Source: Roseobacter ponti (GTDB lineage: Bacteria > Pseudomonadota > Alphaproteobacteria > Rhodobacterales > Rhodobacteraceae). Taken from it: a stretch of 64,000 nucleotides of DNA. Of this stretch, positions 26,433-34,926 are shown piece by piece (positions within the stretch are counted from its first letter, which is position 1; the number at the start of each line of letters is the position of its first letter). The notes under the pieces are model-generated. The model was not told the origin of the DNA, searched no databases, and worked only from the letters and a program-made list of their open reading frames with translations. The translations under genes were made by a program, and so were the position numbers. The stretch is from the NCBI RefSeq assembly GCF_012932215.1, contig NZ_CP048788.1, positions 1,054,001-1,118,000 on the forward strand, written 5' to 3'.

Positions 26433-27695
26433 GTGATCAGAGTAATTTCCGGCGTCTGGGCTCTTTTGCTTGGCATTCTGCTGATCATGCTGGGCAACGG
26501 CATGCATTTCACGCTCATCGGACTGCGCGGCGGGATCGAAGGGTTCTCATCCACGGAACTGGCCGTGGTTACCTCCGGCTATTTCCTGGGTTTTCTCTCC
26601 GGCGCGCGTCTGACACCGCTGATGATTCAGAGGGTGGGTCATGTGCGTGTCTTCGCGGCCCTCGGCAGCTTTATGTCAGCGGCGCTGATCGCGCTGCCTC
26701 TGCTGACTGAGCCATGGGCCTGGACTGTTCTGCGGGTGCTCATCGGGTTCTGCATGTCGGGTATATATGTCGCGGCGGAAAGCTGGCTGAACGCGGCGGC
26801 TACAAATGACACCCGCGGCAAGGTGCTCTCCGCCTATATGATTGCCCAGACGCTTGGCATTATAGCGGCACAGGGGCTGCTGACGCTGGGCGATGCGGCG
26901 ACTTCGGTCCTGTTCATCTGCGCCTCAATCCTTGTGTCGGTCTCATTCGCCCCGATCCTGTTATCGGCCACACCTGTTCCGACCGTCGAAGTTGCCCGTC
27001 CCATGCCCCTGCGCGATCTGTTCCGTGGCTCGCCGCTCGGTACTGTGGGCATTTTTCTGCTTGGCAGTATCTATGCCACGCAATCGGGTATGGGGGCCGT
27101 TTTCGGCACACAGATCGGGTTGACCGCCTCTCAGATTGCGTCATTTGTCGCGATGCTTTTTGCCGGTGCCCTGGTAATGCAGTACCCCATCGGCTGGCTG
27201 TCTGACCGGATGGACAGACGAACGCTGATCCTCGGGCTCTCGGTGCTGGGGGCCGCTTCCTGTATTCCGGGTTGGCTCACAGGCGGCGGGCTGTGGCCTC
27301 TGATGGCGGCGGCCTTCTTTGCTGGCGGCGTGACGACACCGCTTTATGCGCTGCTGCTGGCTTATACCAACGACGCGCTTCCGACCGCTGATATGCCGGC
27401 CGCCTCCGGAGGCCTCGTGTTTACTTTCGGGCTGGGGGCCATCGCCGGACCCATGGTGACAGGGTGGGCGATGCAGGGGCTGGATCCTTATGCCTTCTGG
27501 CTGGTGCTTGGCGTGACATTTATCTGCATCGCAGTCTATGCGCTCTATCGCATGACACAGCGCGCCGTGGTCCCTGGCGAGGAAACGGACAGCTACCTGA
27601 ACGTTCTGCCCACCGCTTCGGCCGTGGCCGTCACGGCAGCAGGTGACTGGGCGGCTGAAAACGCTGACGGTGACAGCAGTACCGACCCCGTCTGA
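26433..27695 (+). CDS. MFS transporter, YcaD-like
   Basis: Twelve-segment major facilitator protein of 420 residues. It opens with GVWALLLGILLIMLGNGM, has the loop 2-3 region YFLGFLSGARLTPLMIQRVGH, IYVAAESWLNAAATNDTRGK near residue 112, and the repeated half-protein motif YPIGWLSDRMDRRTLILG near 252. These are hallmarks of the YcaD group, whose substrates are unknown. Start codon is GTG with a poor ribosome site. Single-gene unit followed by a 500-base stretch of degraded sequence. Confidence 0.85.
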   Translation: MIRVISGVWALLLGILLIMLGNGMHFTLIGLRGGIEGFSSTELAVVTSGYFLGFLSGARLTPLMIQRVGHVRVFAALGSFMSAALIALPLLTEPWAWTVLRVLIGFCMSGIYVAAESWLNAAATNDTRGKVLSAYMIAQTLGIIAAQGLLTLGDAATSVLFICASILVSVSFAPILLSATPVPTVEVARPMPLRDLFRGSPLGTVGIFLLGSIYATQSGMGAVFGTQIGLTASQIASFVAMLFAGALVMQYPIGWLSDRMDRRTLILGLSVLGAASCIPGWLTGGGLWPLMAAAFFAGGVTTPLYALLLAYTNDALPTADMPAASGGLVFTFGLGAIAGPMVTGWAMQGLDPYAFWLVLGVTFICIAVYALYRMTQRAVVPGEETDSYLNVLPTASAVAVTAAGDWAAENADGDSSTDPV

Positions 27696-27734
27696 ACCTG
27701 CCGGCGTCGGGCCGGAGCCAGGACGCTCAGCTTC

Positions 27735-28133
27735 CCGTGACGGGGGTGTCGACCTCCTGATCCGATATCCTGTGATGACTGCAATAATAACAAGCGTGAT
27801 CAGACCCGGCAGATAACGCACAAAACCCATAAGAGCGTCAGGCACTGGATCAGTGACACAGGCCGGCAGCACCTGTGCAGCCAGCCGTGTTCCGGCCGGG
27901 GACAGGAGCACAAACGACAGGCAGTATCAGATAAATGACTCACGGGATCAGGTTCACGGTAAAACCGACGAGACGGGGCACAGCGTTTCTCTGAACGACA
28001 GACCGGGTCGCTCGCTCACCCGGCTGAAACGGCGCATGGTCAGTCTTTTCAGCGCGCAGGTCAGGCTTTTGCGGCGACGGATAAACAGGGTGGGCAGCAT
28101 CACAAAGGCGGCAATTCAGCCGGCGGCAATCAT
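27735..28133 (-). pseudogene. Possible degraded membrane-protein gene
   Basis: On the minus strand, one frame runs from an ATG at 28133 through in-frame stops at 28116-28118 and 27954-27956 and continues to about 27735. It contains two plausible hydrophobic segments (IAAFVMLPTLFI and VRYLPGLITLVIIAVITGY) and basic stretches between them. This looks like a membrane protein gone to pieces, perhaps an ion-channel or permease type, but I cannot name the family. It lies between the MFS gene and the DUF1254 gene, in a 500-base gap otherwise without content. Confidence 0.3.
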
Positions 28134-28196
28134 TGCGCTTTCGATGCGGGCAGGCGTCCTGCTGACGTCTGCCCGCTCCTTCGGTGAACGGCTGCT

Positions 28197-29732
28197 TTAT
28201 TCGATCAGAGTGATTTCACCGGGACGCCAGGTCTGGTCAAACCAGGGCTCCAGCGGACCATATAGCCGCAGGATCGTATTCCAGCCTTTGCCGGGTACAG
28301 TCTGCAGCCAGTTGCTTTCTTTGCCTTCAGGTGCTTCAGGGCCAAAATAGATGTCAGTTGATCCGTCGTCGTTCTGAACAACGCCCGCGTCACTGCTTCC
28401 CAATGCAGGAAACTGCTTGTCGGTCTGCAGCATCGAGCGCGTCTGATTGTCATAAAGCGTGAAGGACCAGAAATCCTCTGCCGGGGGATTCGCCGGCACG
28501 TTCAGCACATAGTTTTTGGACCCGTCCAGCGCGTTGCCGTCCGCATCGCGGTACGTAAATGCATACTGAGAGCCTTTGCCGACAGCCTTGAAGGCCATAG
28601 CAGGTGTGACGCCCGTCGCATAAAAGTGGAACGCTGCGCGAAAGTCATGTCTCGTGACACCATCGAGGATGAAGGTGAACTCATTGCCCGGAAAGGCATT
28701 CTGCCAGTAGCTTTCACCCGGATACCAGTAGGCAAGATCATCCCGTGGTTTCGAAATCAGCGTTTTCACCGTCACCGAGCCGGCAGAGGCCGCCCGGCGC
28801 AGAATGTCCTGCATCCGCTCATCGGGTTCAAAATCCTGCCCTTTGACGATACCGGCCGCAGCGAGATAGCCCAATAGCTCCGGGTCTTCACCCATCAGCG
28901 GCTCGGCCTGAATAACGTTGTCAATCTCTTCGAACATCCGCTCATCCATCAGGTGGATCGTGTTGAACTCCTCGCCGGACACGTTGACAAACGTCATCTC
29001 AGGCGGGTTATCGGCCTGCGACAGCGGATACATCCTGAACGTTTCCTGGGTTTGCTGAACCGCCGCGTCGGGCGAGCCGTTTTCGTCCGTGTAGCCGCGC
29101 CAGAGGACCCAGTGTGCATAGGTATCTGTCTGCACAACGTCCGTGTAACCATCGGTAGGCGCATCTCCGTCGTATCCCGGTGGCAGGATCAGGAACTTTC
29201 CGCCCTGACCTTCATCCGGACCAAGGTTGCCAAAGTCCATGACATACCTGAACCACGCATTATTCAGAAACCCGAGCACGTTGGGGGGCGTTTCGATCAC
29301 CCAGGGCTCATCCGTCATGCGCAGTGACGCAGTCTGATAAACACTTGTGGTGTTCGGTGTCAGGAACAGCGCTGTTGAATCCATGAGATCGGCAAACTGT
29401 GCGACGTGTGTGTTGGCCGGCGCCTTGGCCTCGATCCCTCGCAGCATTGCATCCATGGACGCAATTTTCAGACCGCTCAGATAAGCCTGATAAGCCATCG
29501 AGAAATCGTAAAGGTTGTACACCTTTTCCGTTGTCTCCTCATCCGGCACGCCGTCAAAGAAGTTCAGATCGCCCAGCTGGGTTTCGATATTATCCGATGT
29601 CGTGATCCCGTCCGGAATATCAGTGGTCATTTCCATTTGTGGTGGCGTCTGCGCGACGGCACCCGAGGCGGCGATTGTCGCGCAAAGCGTTGCGACACCA
29701 GCCGTTGTTCTAAGTCCTGAAATCAGTTTCAT
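28197..29732 (-). CDS. DUF1254/DUF1214 family secreted protein
   Basis: 511 residues with a Sec signal (cleavage after AVA, near residue 27). The N-terminal half is DUF1254 (MAYQAYLSGLKIASMDAML region, NTTSVYQTASLRMTDEPWV near residue 135), the C-terminal half DUF1214 (NYVLNVPANPPAEDFWSF and NQTRSMLQTDKQFPALGS near 430). The family is periplasmic and of unknown function; it is widespread and often paired with regulators. Here it lies behind a TetR gene and a likely decayed paralogue on the same strand, suggesting TetR control. Ribosome site is weak. Confidence 0.9.
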   Translation of the reverse strand: MKLISGLRTTAGVATLCATIAASGAVAQTPPQMEMTTDIPDGITTSDNIETQLGDLNFFDGVPDEETTEKVYNLYDFSMAYQAYLSGLKIASMDAMLRGIEAKAPANTHVAQFADLMDSTALFLTPNTTSVYQTASLRMTDEPWVIETPPNVLGFLNNAWFRYVMDFGNLGPDEGQGGKFLILPPGYDGDAPTDGYTDVVQTDTYAHWVLWRGYTDENGSPDAAVQQTQETFRMYPLSQADNPPEMTFVNVSGEEFNTIHLMDERMFEEIDNVIQAEPLMGEDPELLGYLAAAGIVKGQDFEPDERMQDILRRAASAGSVTVKTLISKPRDDLAYWYPGESYWQNAFPGNEFTFILDGVTRHDFRAAFHFYATGVTPAMAFKAVGKGSQYAFTYRDADGNALDGSKNYVLNVPANPPAEDFWSFTLYDNQTRSMLQTDKQFPALGSSDAGVVQNDDGSTDIYFGPEAPEGKESNWLQTVPGKGWNTILRLYGPLEPWFDQTWRPGEITLIE

Positions 29733-29798
29733 TATCGTCTGTAACCTTTTCTGTTTATGGGAAGTTTTATGGTTTTGATGTCCGAAGGCGCGAAAGCC

Positions 29799-30149
29799 TC
29801 AGGTGGCTGATTGTGCAGGCAAAGCTGCAAAAGCGAATGTCCTGCTGCGTTGTTCTGGTGGAGGGCCAAAGATATCCCGCCGGTCTTCGGAGTTTGTTCC
29901 TGCAACAGCTCCGCCAGCCTGACAGCCGCTTGTCGCGACAGGCAGGTCTGCACTGTCGCTTTTCGCGAAACCTGTCGAGTACGCGACACCGGGCATCCCC
30001 CGGATCGCCGCTTTACGGGCGCGCTGCGTTACATTTTTGCGCTGAACCTCCGGCGTTACCTCCTGAATGTAAGGCGCGCCGCTGAGCACACATGCGGAAA
30101 TTCCGGGCAAAACACCTGCGGCAGTTGAATTCCCAATGGTTTCAGGCAT
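29799..30149 (-). pseudogene. Probable 5' remnant of a second DUF1254-family gene
   Basis: The minus strand has an ATG at 30149 with a fair ribosome site (AAGGAT, seven bases upstream), 25 bases after the TetR stop. The first 50 codons read like the start of a DUF1254 protein: QEVTPEVQRKNVTQRARKAA followed by IRGMPGVAYS, matching the family pattern R-x-A-V/I-x-G-M-P-x-V-x-Y. After about residue 60 the reading becomes unlike any protein, and no C-terminal part follows before the intact DUF1254 gene. I take it as a truncated or frameshifted paralogue. Confidence 0.4.
29931..29988. promoter_or_regulatory. Cluster of TGTCG/CGACA dyads upstream of the DUF1254 gene
   Basis: Contains the perfect ten-base palindrome TGTCGCGACA (29931-29940), a CTGTCGC at 29953-29959, and TGTCG-N6-CGACA at 29973-29988. 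The half site resembles the TGTCA/TGACA halves of the TetR operators at 30886-30918. It could be a further regulator site or only the remains of the decayed gene; function unproven. Confidence 0.3.
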
Positions 30150-30174
30150 TTTGAAATATCCTTATCGCGTGGCC

Positions 30175-30891
30175 CTAAGTGTCAGGGGGCAATCTTTCTG
30201 TGTTTTCCGAAGATGCCTTCGCTGAAGGTTCACCAGAGGCTGCGTCATAGCCGGGCAGGGGATAAAGAGCGGACACCCAGCAATGGGTCAGCGCAGACAG
30301 GACCTCTTCCTTAGGGGCTTTGGGCGTCTGGCCGAATCTGGCGATCAGAACCGCTGCATCCATCCGGTTGAGCGCATGTGCGACCGGCCGTGCGTCGAAG
30401 GGAGGTATTATGCCGATGGCCTGATCTTGCTGAATGCGCGCAGTGACGGCGTCGTCAAAGGACCTCAGAAAGTCTTCCCACATTTTTTCCAGTCTTTCGT
30501 CGGATGGTGCTGCATCGGAGACAGCACGCAGGATTGCTCCACGCTCCTCGCAGACATCCACAAGACCGCGCAAACCCTGTTTCAACAGTTTGACCGGGTC
30601 CCCCTTCTGTGCGAGCCAGGGACTGGTAGCTGCCACGACCTCCTCCTGCAATTCAGCGAGAAGAATTTCCATAACCTCGTGCAGGTCGACGAAATACTGA
30701 TAAAAGGCCGGCCTGCTCGCGCCTGCCTGCGCCATCAGCAGCCCGATGGTAAGATCCCGGAAAGGTCTTTTCTCCAGATACCGGAACGCCGTGTCCAGGA
30801 TCGCTGTCCGGGTCAGCGCTGACTTTCGTAGTGAGGAAAGATCCTCAGCTGTCTTCAGCCGGCGTTTTGCTGATTTTGAACTATCTGACAT
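30175..30891 (-). CDS. TetR-family transcriptional regulator
   Basis: 238 residues. The N-terminal helix-turn-helix domain is clear: RTAILDTAFRYLEKRPFRDL, then TIGLLMAQAGASRPAFYQYF at about residues 48-67, with the usual Y-x-Y/F-F end of the recognition helix. The C-terminal ligand domain ends in a disordered acidic/serine tail (SGEPSAKASSENTERLPPDT). The start codon lies within a double operator-like palindrome, so the protein probably represses itself. It reads toward the DUF1254 remnant and gene, its likely targets. Confidence 0.9.
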   Translation of the reverse strand: MSDSSKSAKRRLKTAEDLSSLRKSALTRTAILDTAFRYLEKRPFRDLTIGLLMAQAGASRPAFYQYFVDLHEVMEILLAELQEEVVAATSPWLAQKGDPVKLLKQGLRGLVDVCEERGAILRAVSDAAPSDERLEKMWEDFLRSFDDAVTARIQQDQAIGIIPPFDARPVAHALNRMDAAVLIARFGQTPKAPKEEVLSALTHCWVSALYPLPGYDAASGEPSAKASSENTERLPPDT

Positions 30892-30920
30892 CCTGTCAGT
30901 TATACTGACGCTATGTCAGA
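30884..30920. promoter_or_regulatory. Twin TetR-type operators over the tetR start
   Basis: Two TGAC-N5-GTCA palindromes, at 30886-30898 (TGACATCCTGTCA) and 30906-30918 (TGACGCTATGTCA), have centres exactly 20 bases apart, about two helical turns. Together they form a larger inverted repeat with 17-base arms (14 of 17 matching) around a three-base centre. The first overlaps the tetR ATG. This is the expected layout for cooperative binding of two TetR dimers and autoregulation. Confidence 0.7.
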
Positions 30921-31421
30921 AATTGCAAGTTTAATGTGTAGCAGAACCCGATGCCCGAAGAATATCAGGATACCCTCGCCCGCAAATCCGACAAAAAGGA
31001 GTTCCGCTATTGCCCGCCCCGAATTGCGGGACCGGTACGGCATGCATCGGTCGCAGGGACAAGCTGCGGGAGACTGCAAAACAAGGTTCTGGTGGAATGC
31101 TGAGACCGGTCACCAGAATGACGTGCGGCCATGCAGATAAATATCTGAGGCATTCAGTTAACTCAACGCTGGCTGATGAAGCCGCGCTTTGAGGTTAACA
31201 GCTGCAACATATATCAGCGTCCGGCCCGATCCGTACATTGGCTGGCTCGCTGCGGTATCAGCCCGGCATGCTTAAGTCTGCCGCCTGAAGGGCAGCCCGG
31301 CCGGTTTCATCCGACTGAAACACGAGGCGTTTGCTGTCCGGCTTTCAAAACAACCAGATCCAGTATGGAGAGCCGGCGATACGCCACTATTCGCAAGCTA
31401 AGCTAAGGAACCGGGTGGAAT
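30921..31421. other. Stretch of about 500 bases without a supported gene
   Basis: Between the TetR operators and tRNA-Cys. Short frames on both strands (for example from 30951 on the plus strand) lack ribosome sites and resemble nothing known. It separates accessory genes to the left from the housekeeping block to the right and may be decayed DNA. Confidence 0.5.
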
Positions 31422-31495
31422 TGGAGGCGAGTAGGAGAATCGAACTCCTGTACACGGATTTGCAATCCGCTGCGTAACCACTCCGCCAACTCGCC
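31422..31495 (-). tRNA. tRNA-Cys (GCA anticodon)
   Basis: Minus-strand cloverleaf: acceptor GGCGAGT pairs with ACTCGCC, D-arm around TTGGCGGAGTGG, anticodon loop ATTGCAAATC with GCA, T-arm AGGAGTTCGATTCTCCT, discriminator T and an encoded CCA (31422-31424). Size of 74 bases including CCA fits a class I tRNA without a long variable arm. It reads away from pcm. Confidence 0.96.
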
Positions 31496-31642
31496 GCCTG
31501 TGGTGCTCGCAAGGAGGTAGCCGATTAAACTTCCTGCTGCAAGTGGCGCGGAATATCAAATTTCGCGGGCTGAGGCGTTGCCGCAGGCGCACAACTGTGC
31601 GACACCTGAATTAACGCTATCTGAACGGATGAGTTTAGACAT

Positions 31643-32296
31643 ATGACAGACTTCGCAGCCCGCCGTACGATGATGGTCGACACACAGGTCCGGCCCTCAG
31701 ATGTGACGAAATTTCCGATCATAGACGCAATGCTCACAGTGCGCCGCGAAGACTTTGTGCCGTCGGGGAAACGCGAAGCCGCCTATATGGGGGAGAACCT
31801 GCCGCTTGATAAAAACCGGGTGATCCTTGAGCCCAGAACACTGGCCAAGATGCTGGATTCGCTTGATATCGCCAACGGCGAGCTTGTGCTCGATATCGGC
31901 GCGGGACTTGGATATTCTTCCGCAGTGATCGCGCGCATGGCCGAGGCGGTAGTGGCTGTGGAAGAAGATGAAGACTTCGCGCGCGACGCCCAGGATGCGC
32001 TGACGGAGGCGGGCGCGGACAACGTCATCCTTCACGCCGGACCGCTGCAGGAGGGTGCTGCACAGCACGGGCCCTATGATGTTGTCCTGATCCAGGGCGG
32101 TATTTCCGATCTGCCCGCAGCAATCGCCGAGCAGGTCAAAGACGGCGGACGCATTGCGGCGCTCTTTATGGAAAATGCCCTCGGAGAGGTCCGCATCGGA
32201 CGTAAACAGAACGGACAGATCTCGTGGCGGATGGCCTTTAACGCCTCGGCACCGGTTTTGCCGGGATTTGCGCGCGCGCCGGCATTCGAACTGTGA
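31643..32296 (+). CDS. pcm: Protein-L-isoaspartate O-methyltransferase
   Basis: AdoMet-dependent methyltransferase of 217 residues that repairs isoaspartyl residues in aged proteins. The AdoMet-binding motif I is VLDIGAGLGYSSAVIA near residue 80, followed by the acidic ribose-binding VAVEED. The preceding RTLAKMLDSLDI helix and the later YDVVLIQGGISDLPAAI fit the family. The N terminus (RRTMMVDTQVRPSDVT) is the version typical of alphaproteobacterial proteins encoded just upstream of tolC. A tolC-family gene follows 59 bases later. Confidence 0.9.
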   Translation: MTDFAARRTMMVDTQVRPSDVTKFPIIDAMLTVRREDFVPSGKREAAYMGENLPLDKNRVILEPRTLAKMLDSLDIANGELVLDIGAGLGYSSAVIARMAEAVVAVEEDEDFARDAQDALTEAGADNVILHAGPLQEGAAQHGPYDVVLIQGGISDLPAAIAEQVKDGGRIAALFMENALGEVRIGRKQNGQISWRMAFNASAPVLPGFARAPAFEL

Positions 32297-32355
32297 CGCG
32301 CTTGCTGGCGCAGACCGCCCGTGGCGAAGGCTCACGTAATCTGAGGCAGAAGAAA

Positions 32356-33798
32356 ATGGCAAAGCAGAGAGTTACGGCGCCGCGCGGCAAAACGTTCCGG
32401 GGGCTCGCTCTGGGGATTTGTGTCCTCGCAGGCACTCTCGCCGGGCCACTGCGCGCGGAAACGCTCGCGGATGCGCTGGTTGGTGCGTATAACAACAGCG
32501 GTCTGCTCGATCAGAACCGTGCCCTGCTCAGAGCGGCGGATGAAGACGTCGCAACCGCTGCTTCGGCTCTGAAACCAATTCTGAACTATACGGCTTCCGT
32601 GCAGCGCAATTTCGGAGATGTGCGGAGCACGTCTCCCTTTGGCCTCGTGTCGACCAGTTCACTGAGCTCCTCCAACCTGAGCGCAGGTCTGGTAGCAGAG
32701 TTGCTGCTTTATGATTTCGGTGCGACGCAGCTGGGGGTTGAGGCTGCCAAGGAAACTGTGCTGGCAACCCGTCAGCAGCTGATCAGCCTCGAACAGAATG
32801 TCCTGCTGCGCGCCGTCTCGGCCTATCTCAGCGTTCTGGCCACCCGTGAATTCGTGTCATTGCGGCAGAATAACCTTCGCCTGCTGACCCAGGAACTCCG
32901 CGCCGCACAGGACCGGTTCGAAGTGGGCGAGGTCACACGGACCGACGTGGCACAGGCCGAAGCGCAGCTGGCAGGCGCCCGCAGTGGCCTTGCAACGGCG
33001 CAGGGCGATCTGCTGACGGCCATCGAGGAATACCGGAATGTGGTCGGGCGCACGCCCGACAATCTGCGGCCACCGCCCGCGCTTCCGGCACTGCAGTCCG
33101 ATGTGGAAGCGGCCCGGGCACTTGCCGTGCGCGTACATCCGGATCTGCTGGCTGCACAATATGCTGTTGCTGCGGCTGAGCTGAACATTCTGCGCGCGCG
33201 GGCGGCTGTGAAGCCGTCGTTGCGCGCCAGCGGGTCACTGTCGGTTCAGGATGATCTGAGCAGCAGCGATTACACGAACTCAGGCAGCATAGGGATCACG
33301 CTGTCCGGTCCGATCTATCAGGGTGGCGCTATCGATTCTTCGATCCGTCGTGCAATTGCTGCGCGTGACGCACAGCGGGGCAACCTTCTGGAAGTGCGCA
33401 AACAGATCTCGCAGGACGTCGGCGTCGCCTATGCGCAGCTCTCAGCACAGCGTGCAAGCCTTGCGTCAACGGATGAACGGATCCGCGCAGCTGACATTGC
33501 CTTCAACGGCGTGCGGGAAGAGGCGCAGCTTGGCGCACGGACCACTCTTGATGTGCTCGACGCGGAACAGGAACTGTTGGATGCGCGCACATCGAGGGTG
33601 TCGGCTCAGGCCAATCTTTATGTTGCTGCATACGCCGTTTTGCAGGCCACAGGGAGACTGACTGCGCGCGATCTCAATCTTGACGTGCAGCTCTATGACC
33701 CTGCCGCCTATTACAACCTCGTTAAAGACGCCCCCGTCGCGCGTTCAGCGCAGGGCGAAAAACTTGACCGGGTTCTGCGCTCTTTGCAAAAAAACTGA
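32356..33798 (+). CDS. tolC: TolC-family outer membrane efflux protein
   Basis: Outer-membrane channel component of type I secretion and multidrug efflux, 480 residues from the ATG at 32356. A signal peptide is seen (LALGICVLAGTLAGPLRA, cut near residue 34). The two repeated outer-membrane-efflux halves are present: EQNVLLRAVSAYLSVLATRE with RFEVGEVTRTDVAQAEAQLA near residue 200, and KQISQDVGVAYAQL with EAQLGARTTLDVLDAEQELL near 400. The ORF could start at 32293, overlapping pcm, but that would bury the signal peptide. Confidence 0.92.
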   Translation: MAKQRVTAPRGKTFRGLALGICVLAGTLAGPLRAETLADALVGAYNNSGLLDQNRALLRAADEDVATAASALKPILNYTASVQRNFGDVRSTSPFGLVSTSSLSSSNLSAGLVAELLLYDFGATQLGVEAAKETVLATRQQLISLEQNVLLRAVSAYLSVLATREFVSLRQNNLRLLTQELRAAQDRFEVGEVTRTDVAQAEAQLAGARSGLATAQGDLLTAIEEYRNVVGRTPDNLRPPPALPALQSDVEAARALAVRVHPDLLAAQYAVAAAELNILRARAAVKPSLRASGSLSVQDDLSSSDYTNSGSIGITLSGPIYQGGAIDSSIRRAIAARDAQRGNLLEVRKQISQDVGVAYAQLSAQRASLASTDERIRAADIAFNGVREEAQLGARTTLDVLDAEQELLDARTSRVSAQANLYVAAYAVLQATGRLTARDLNLDVQLYDPAAYYNLVKDAPVARSAQGEKLDRVLRSLQKN

Positions 33799-33869
33799 CA
33801 TTTTAATCTACCCATTGTGCGAATAAGACCTGAGCACTACAATATGCGTGGGTAAGAGTGGTAAAAAAG

Positions 33870-34802
33870 ATGTCGAAACCAGTGACGAATTCGCAGGTGG
33901 AGGATGTGCTGTCATCCATCCGCAGGCTTGTAAGCGACAACAAGAAAAACAGTGGATCTGCCGGTGTTGTGCCTGTGCAGGATAAGCTTGTTCTCACGCC
34001 ACAGCTTCGTGTTTCCGAAGACAGCTCTGAGCACGAGGCAGAGGTCGCGGATTTAAACGGCGCGCCCCAGGGGCCAACATCCGACAGTACAGATTTCCAC
34101 AGCCCCGCCTCTGATGAAGATGCGACGGACGTCACGCCTGCCGATGCACCGGTTGATGCGCCGCTGCAGTTGTCGCCTGAGATGGCGGATGATGCTCTCG
34201 AAGGCTTTGACGGCTATGAAGAGCCATTGCCTGACCAGTCTGCTGAGCAGGAAACAGGTGGCGACGGAGGATTTGTTTTTGCCCGGCGGCGTGCCACAGC
34301 ACCCGAAGCCCGTGCGCCGCAACAGGCCGGAGCGGATGCCGGCCCTGCGCGTAAAGAGACTCCGGCGTCCGAGAATACGTCCGGGTCTTCGAGAGTATCA
34401 GAAGCCGACGCCCGATCACATCTATCAGAAAAAATTGCAGCACTGGAGACCGCCATCGCTCGTACGGCGGACCAGTGGGAGCCGGACGGCAATGGCCGCG
34501 ACGCTTACGCCGGCACCCGGGCGCCGTCGATGGACTGGCAGGACGGTGTTTCATTTGACGGCAAAGGAGCACCTTTGTCTGACGATGATCCGATCGAGCC
34601 GGTCGCGACTGTCGAAGGTGATACGGATGTGTCCTGGTCTGAAGAAGATCAGATTATCGACGAGGCAGCGCTGCGGCTTCTGGTCGGCGATATTGTCAGG
34701 TCTGAGCTGCAGGGCGAACTGGGCGAGCGCATCACGCGGAATGTGCGCCGGCTCGTCCATCGCGAGATAATGCGCGCCCTTGCGGCGCGCGACCTCGACT
34801 GA
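33870..34802 (+). CDS. PopZ-like protein (DUF2497 family)
   Basis: 310 residues of mostly low-complexity acidic sequence between two short conserved ends, the architecture of the polar organizing protein PopZ. The N-terminal helix VEDVLSSIRRLVSDNKK corresponds to the partner-recruiting helix; the C-terminal helices (EEDQIIDEAALRLLVGDIVR, then ERITRNVRRLVHREIMRALA) correspond to the oligomerisation part. The middle is rich in Pro, Ala, Asp and Glu. A pole-organising role is inferred from the family. I prefer the ATG at 33870 to the GTG at 33858. In other alphaproteobacteria this gene often lies between tolC and valS; here valS is 9 kb away on the other strand. Confidence 0.8.
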   Translation: MSKPVTNSQVEDVLSSIRRLVSDNKKNSGSAGVVPVQDKLVLTPQLRVSEDSSEHEAEVADLNGAPQGPTSDSTDFHSPASDEDATDVTPADAPVDAPLQLSPEMADDALEGFDGYEEPLPDQSAEQETGGDGGFVFARRRATAPEARAPQQAGADAGPARKETPASENTSGSSRVSEADARSHLSEKIAALETAIARTADQWEPDGNGRDAYAGTRAPSMDWQDGVSFDGKGAPLSDDDPIEPVATVEGDTDVSWSEEDQIIDEAALRLLVGDIVRSELQGELGERITRNVRRLVHREIMRALAARDLD

Positions 34803-34926
34803 CGAGACCTGACCGGGGCCTGCGGGAGTGTCCGGGTGCAGGGACGACACGGCCCAGGACACTTGAGGGCTTACAGCCGCTTCGCGTTTCGAGCAGACTG
34901 ACAGCCGATCTCTGAGGAACGCCCTG

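Noticed and set aside
30951-31140. Short plus-strand frame after the TetR operators
   Set aside because: No ribosome site, no family resemblance, and cysteine/arginine-rich as random GC-rich DNA gives.
31422-31495. tRNA-Cys as an integration site for the left-hand accessory genes
   Set aside because: No integrase, no phage gene and no repeat of the tRNA 3' end seen in the window.
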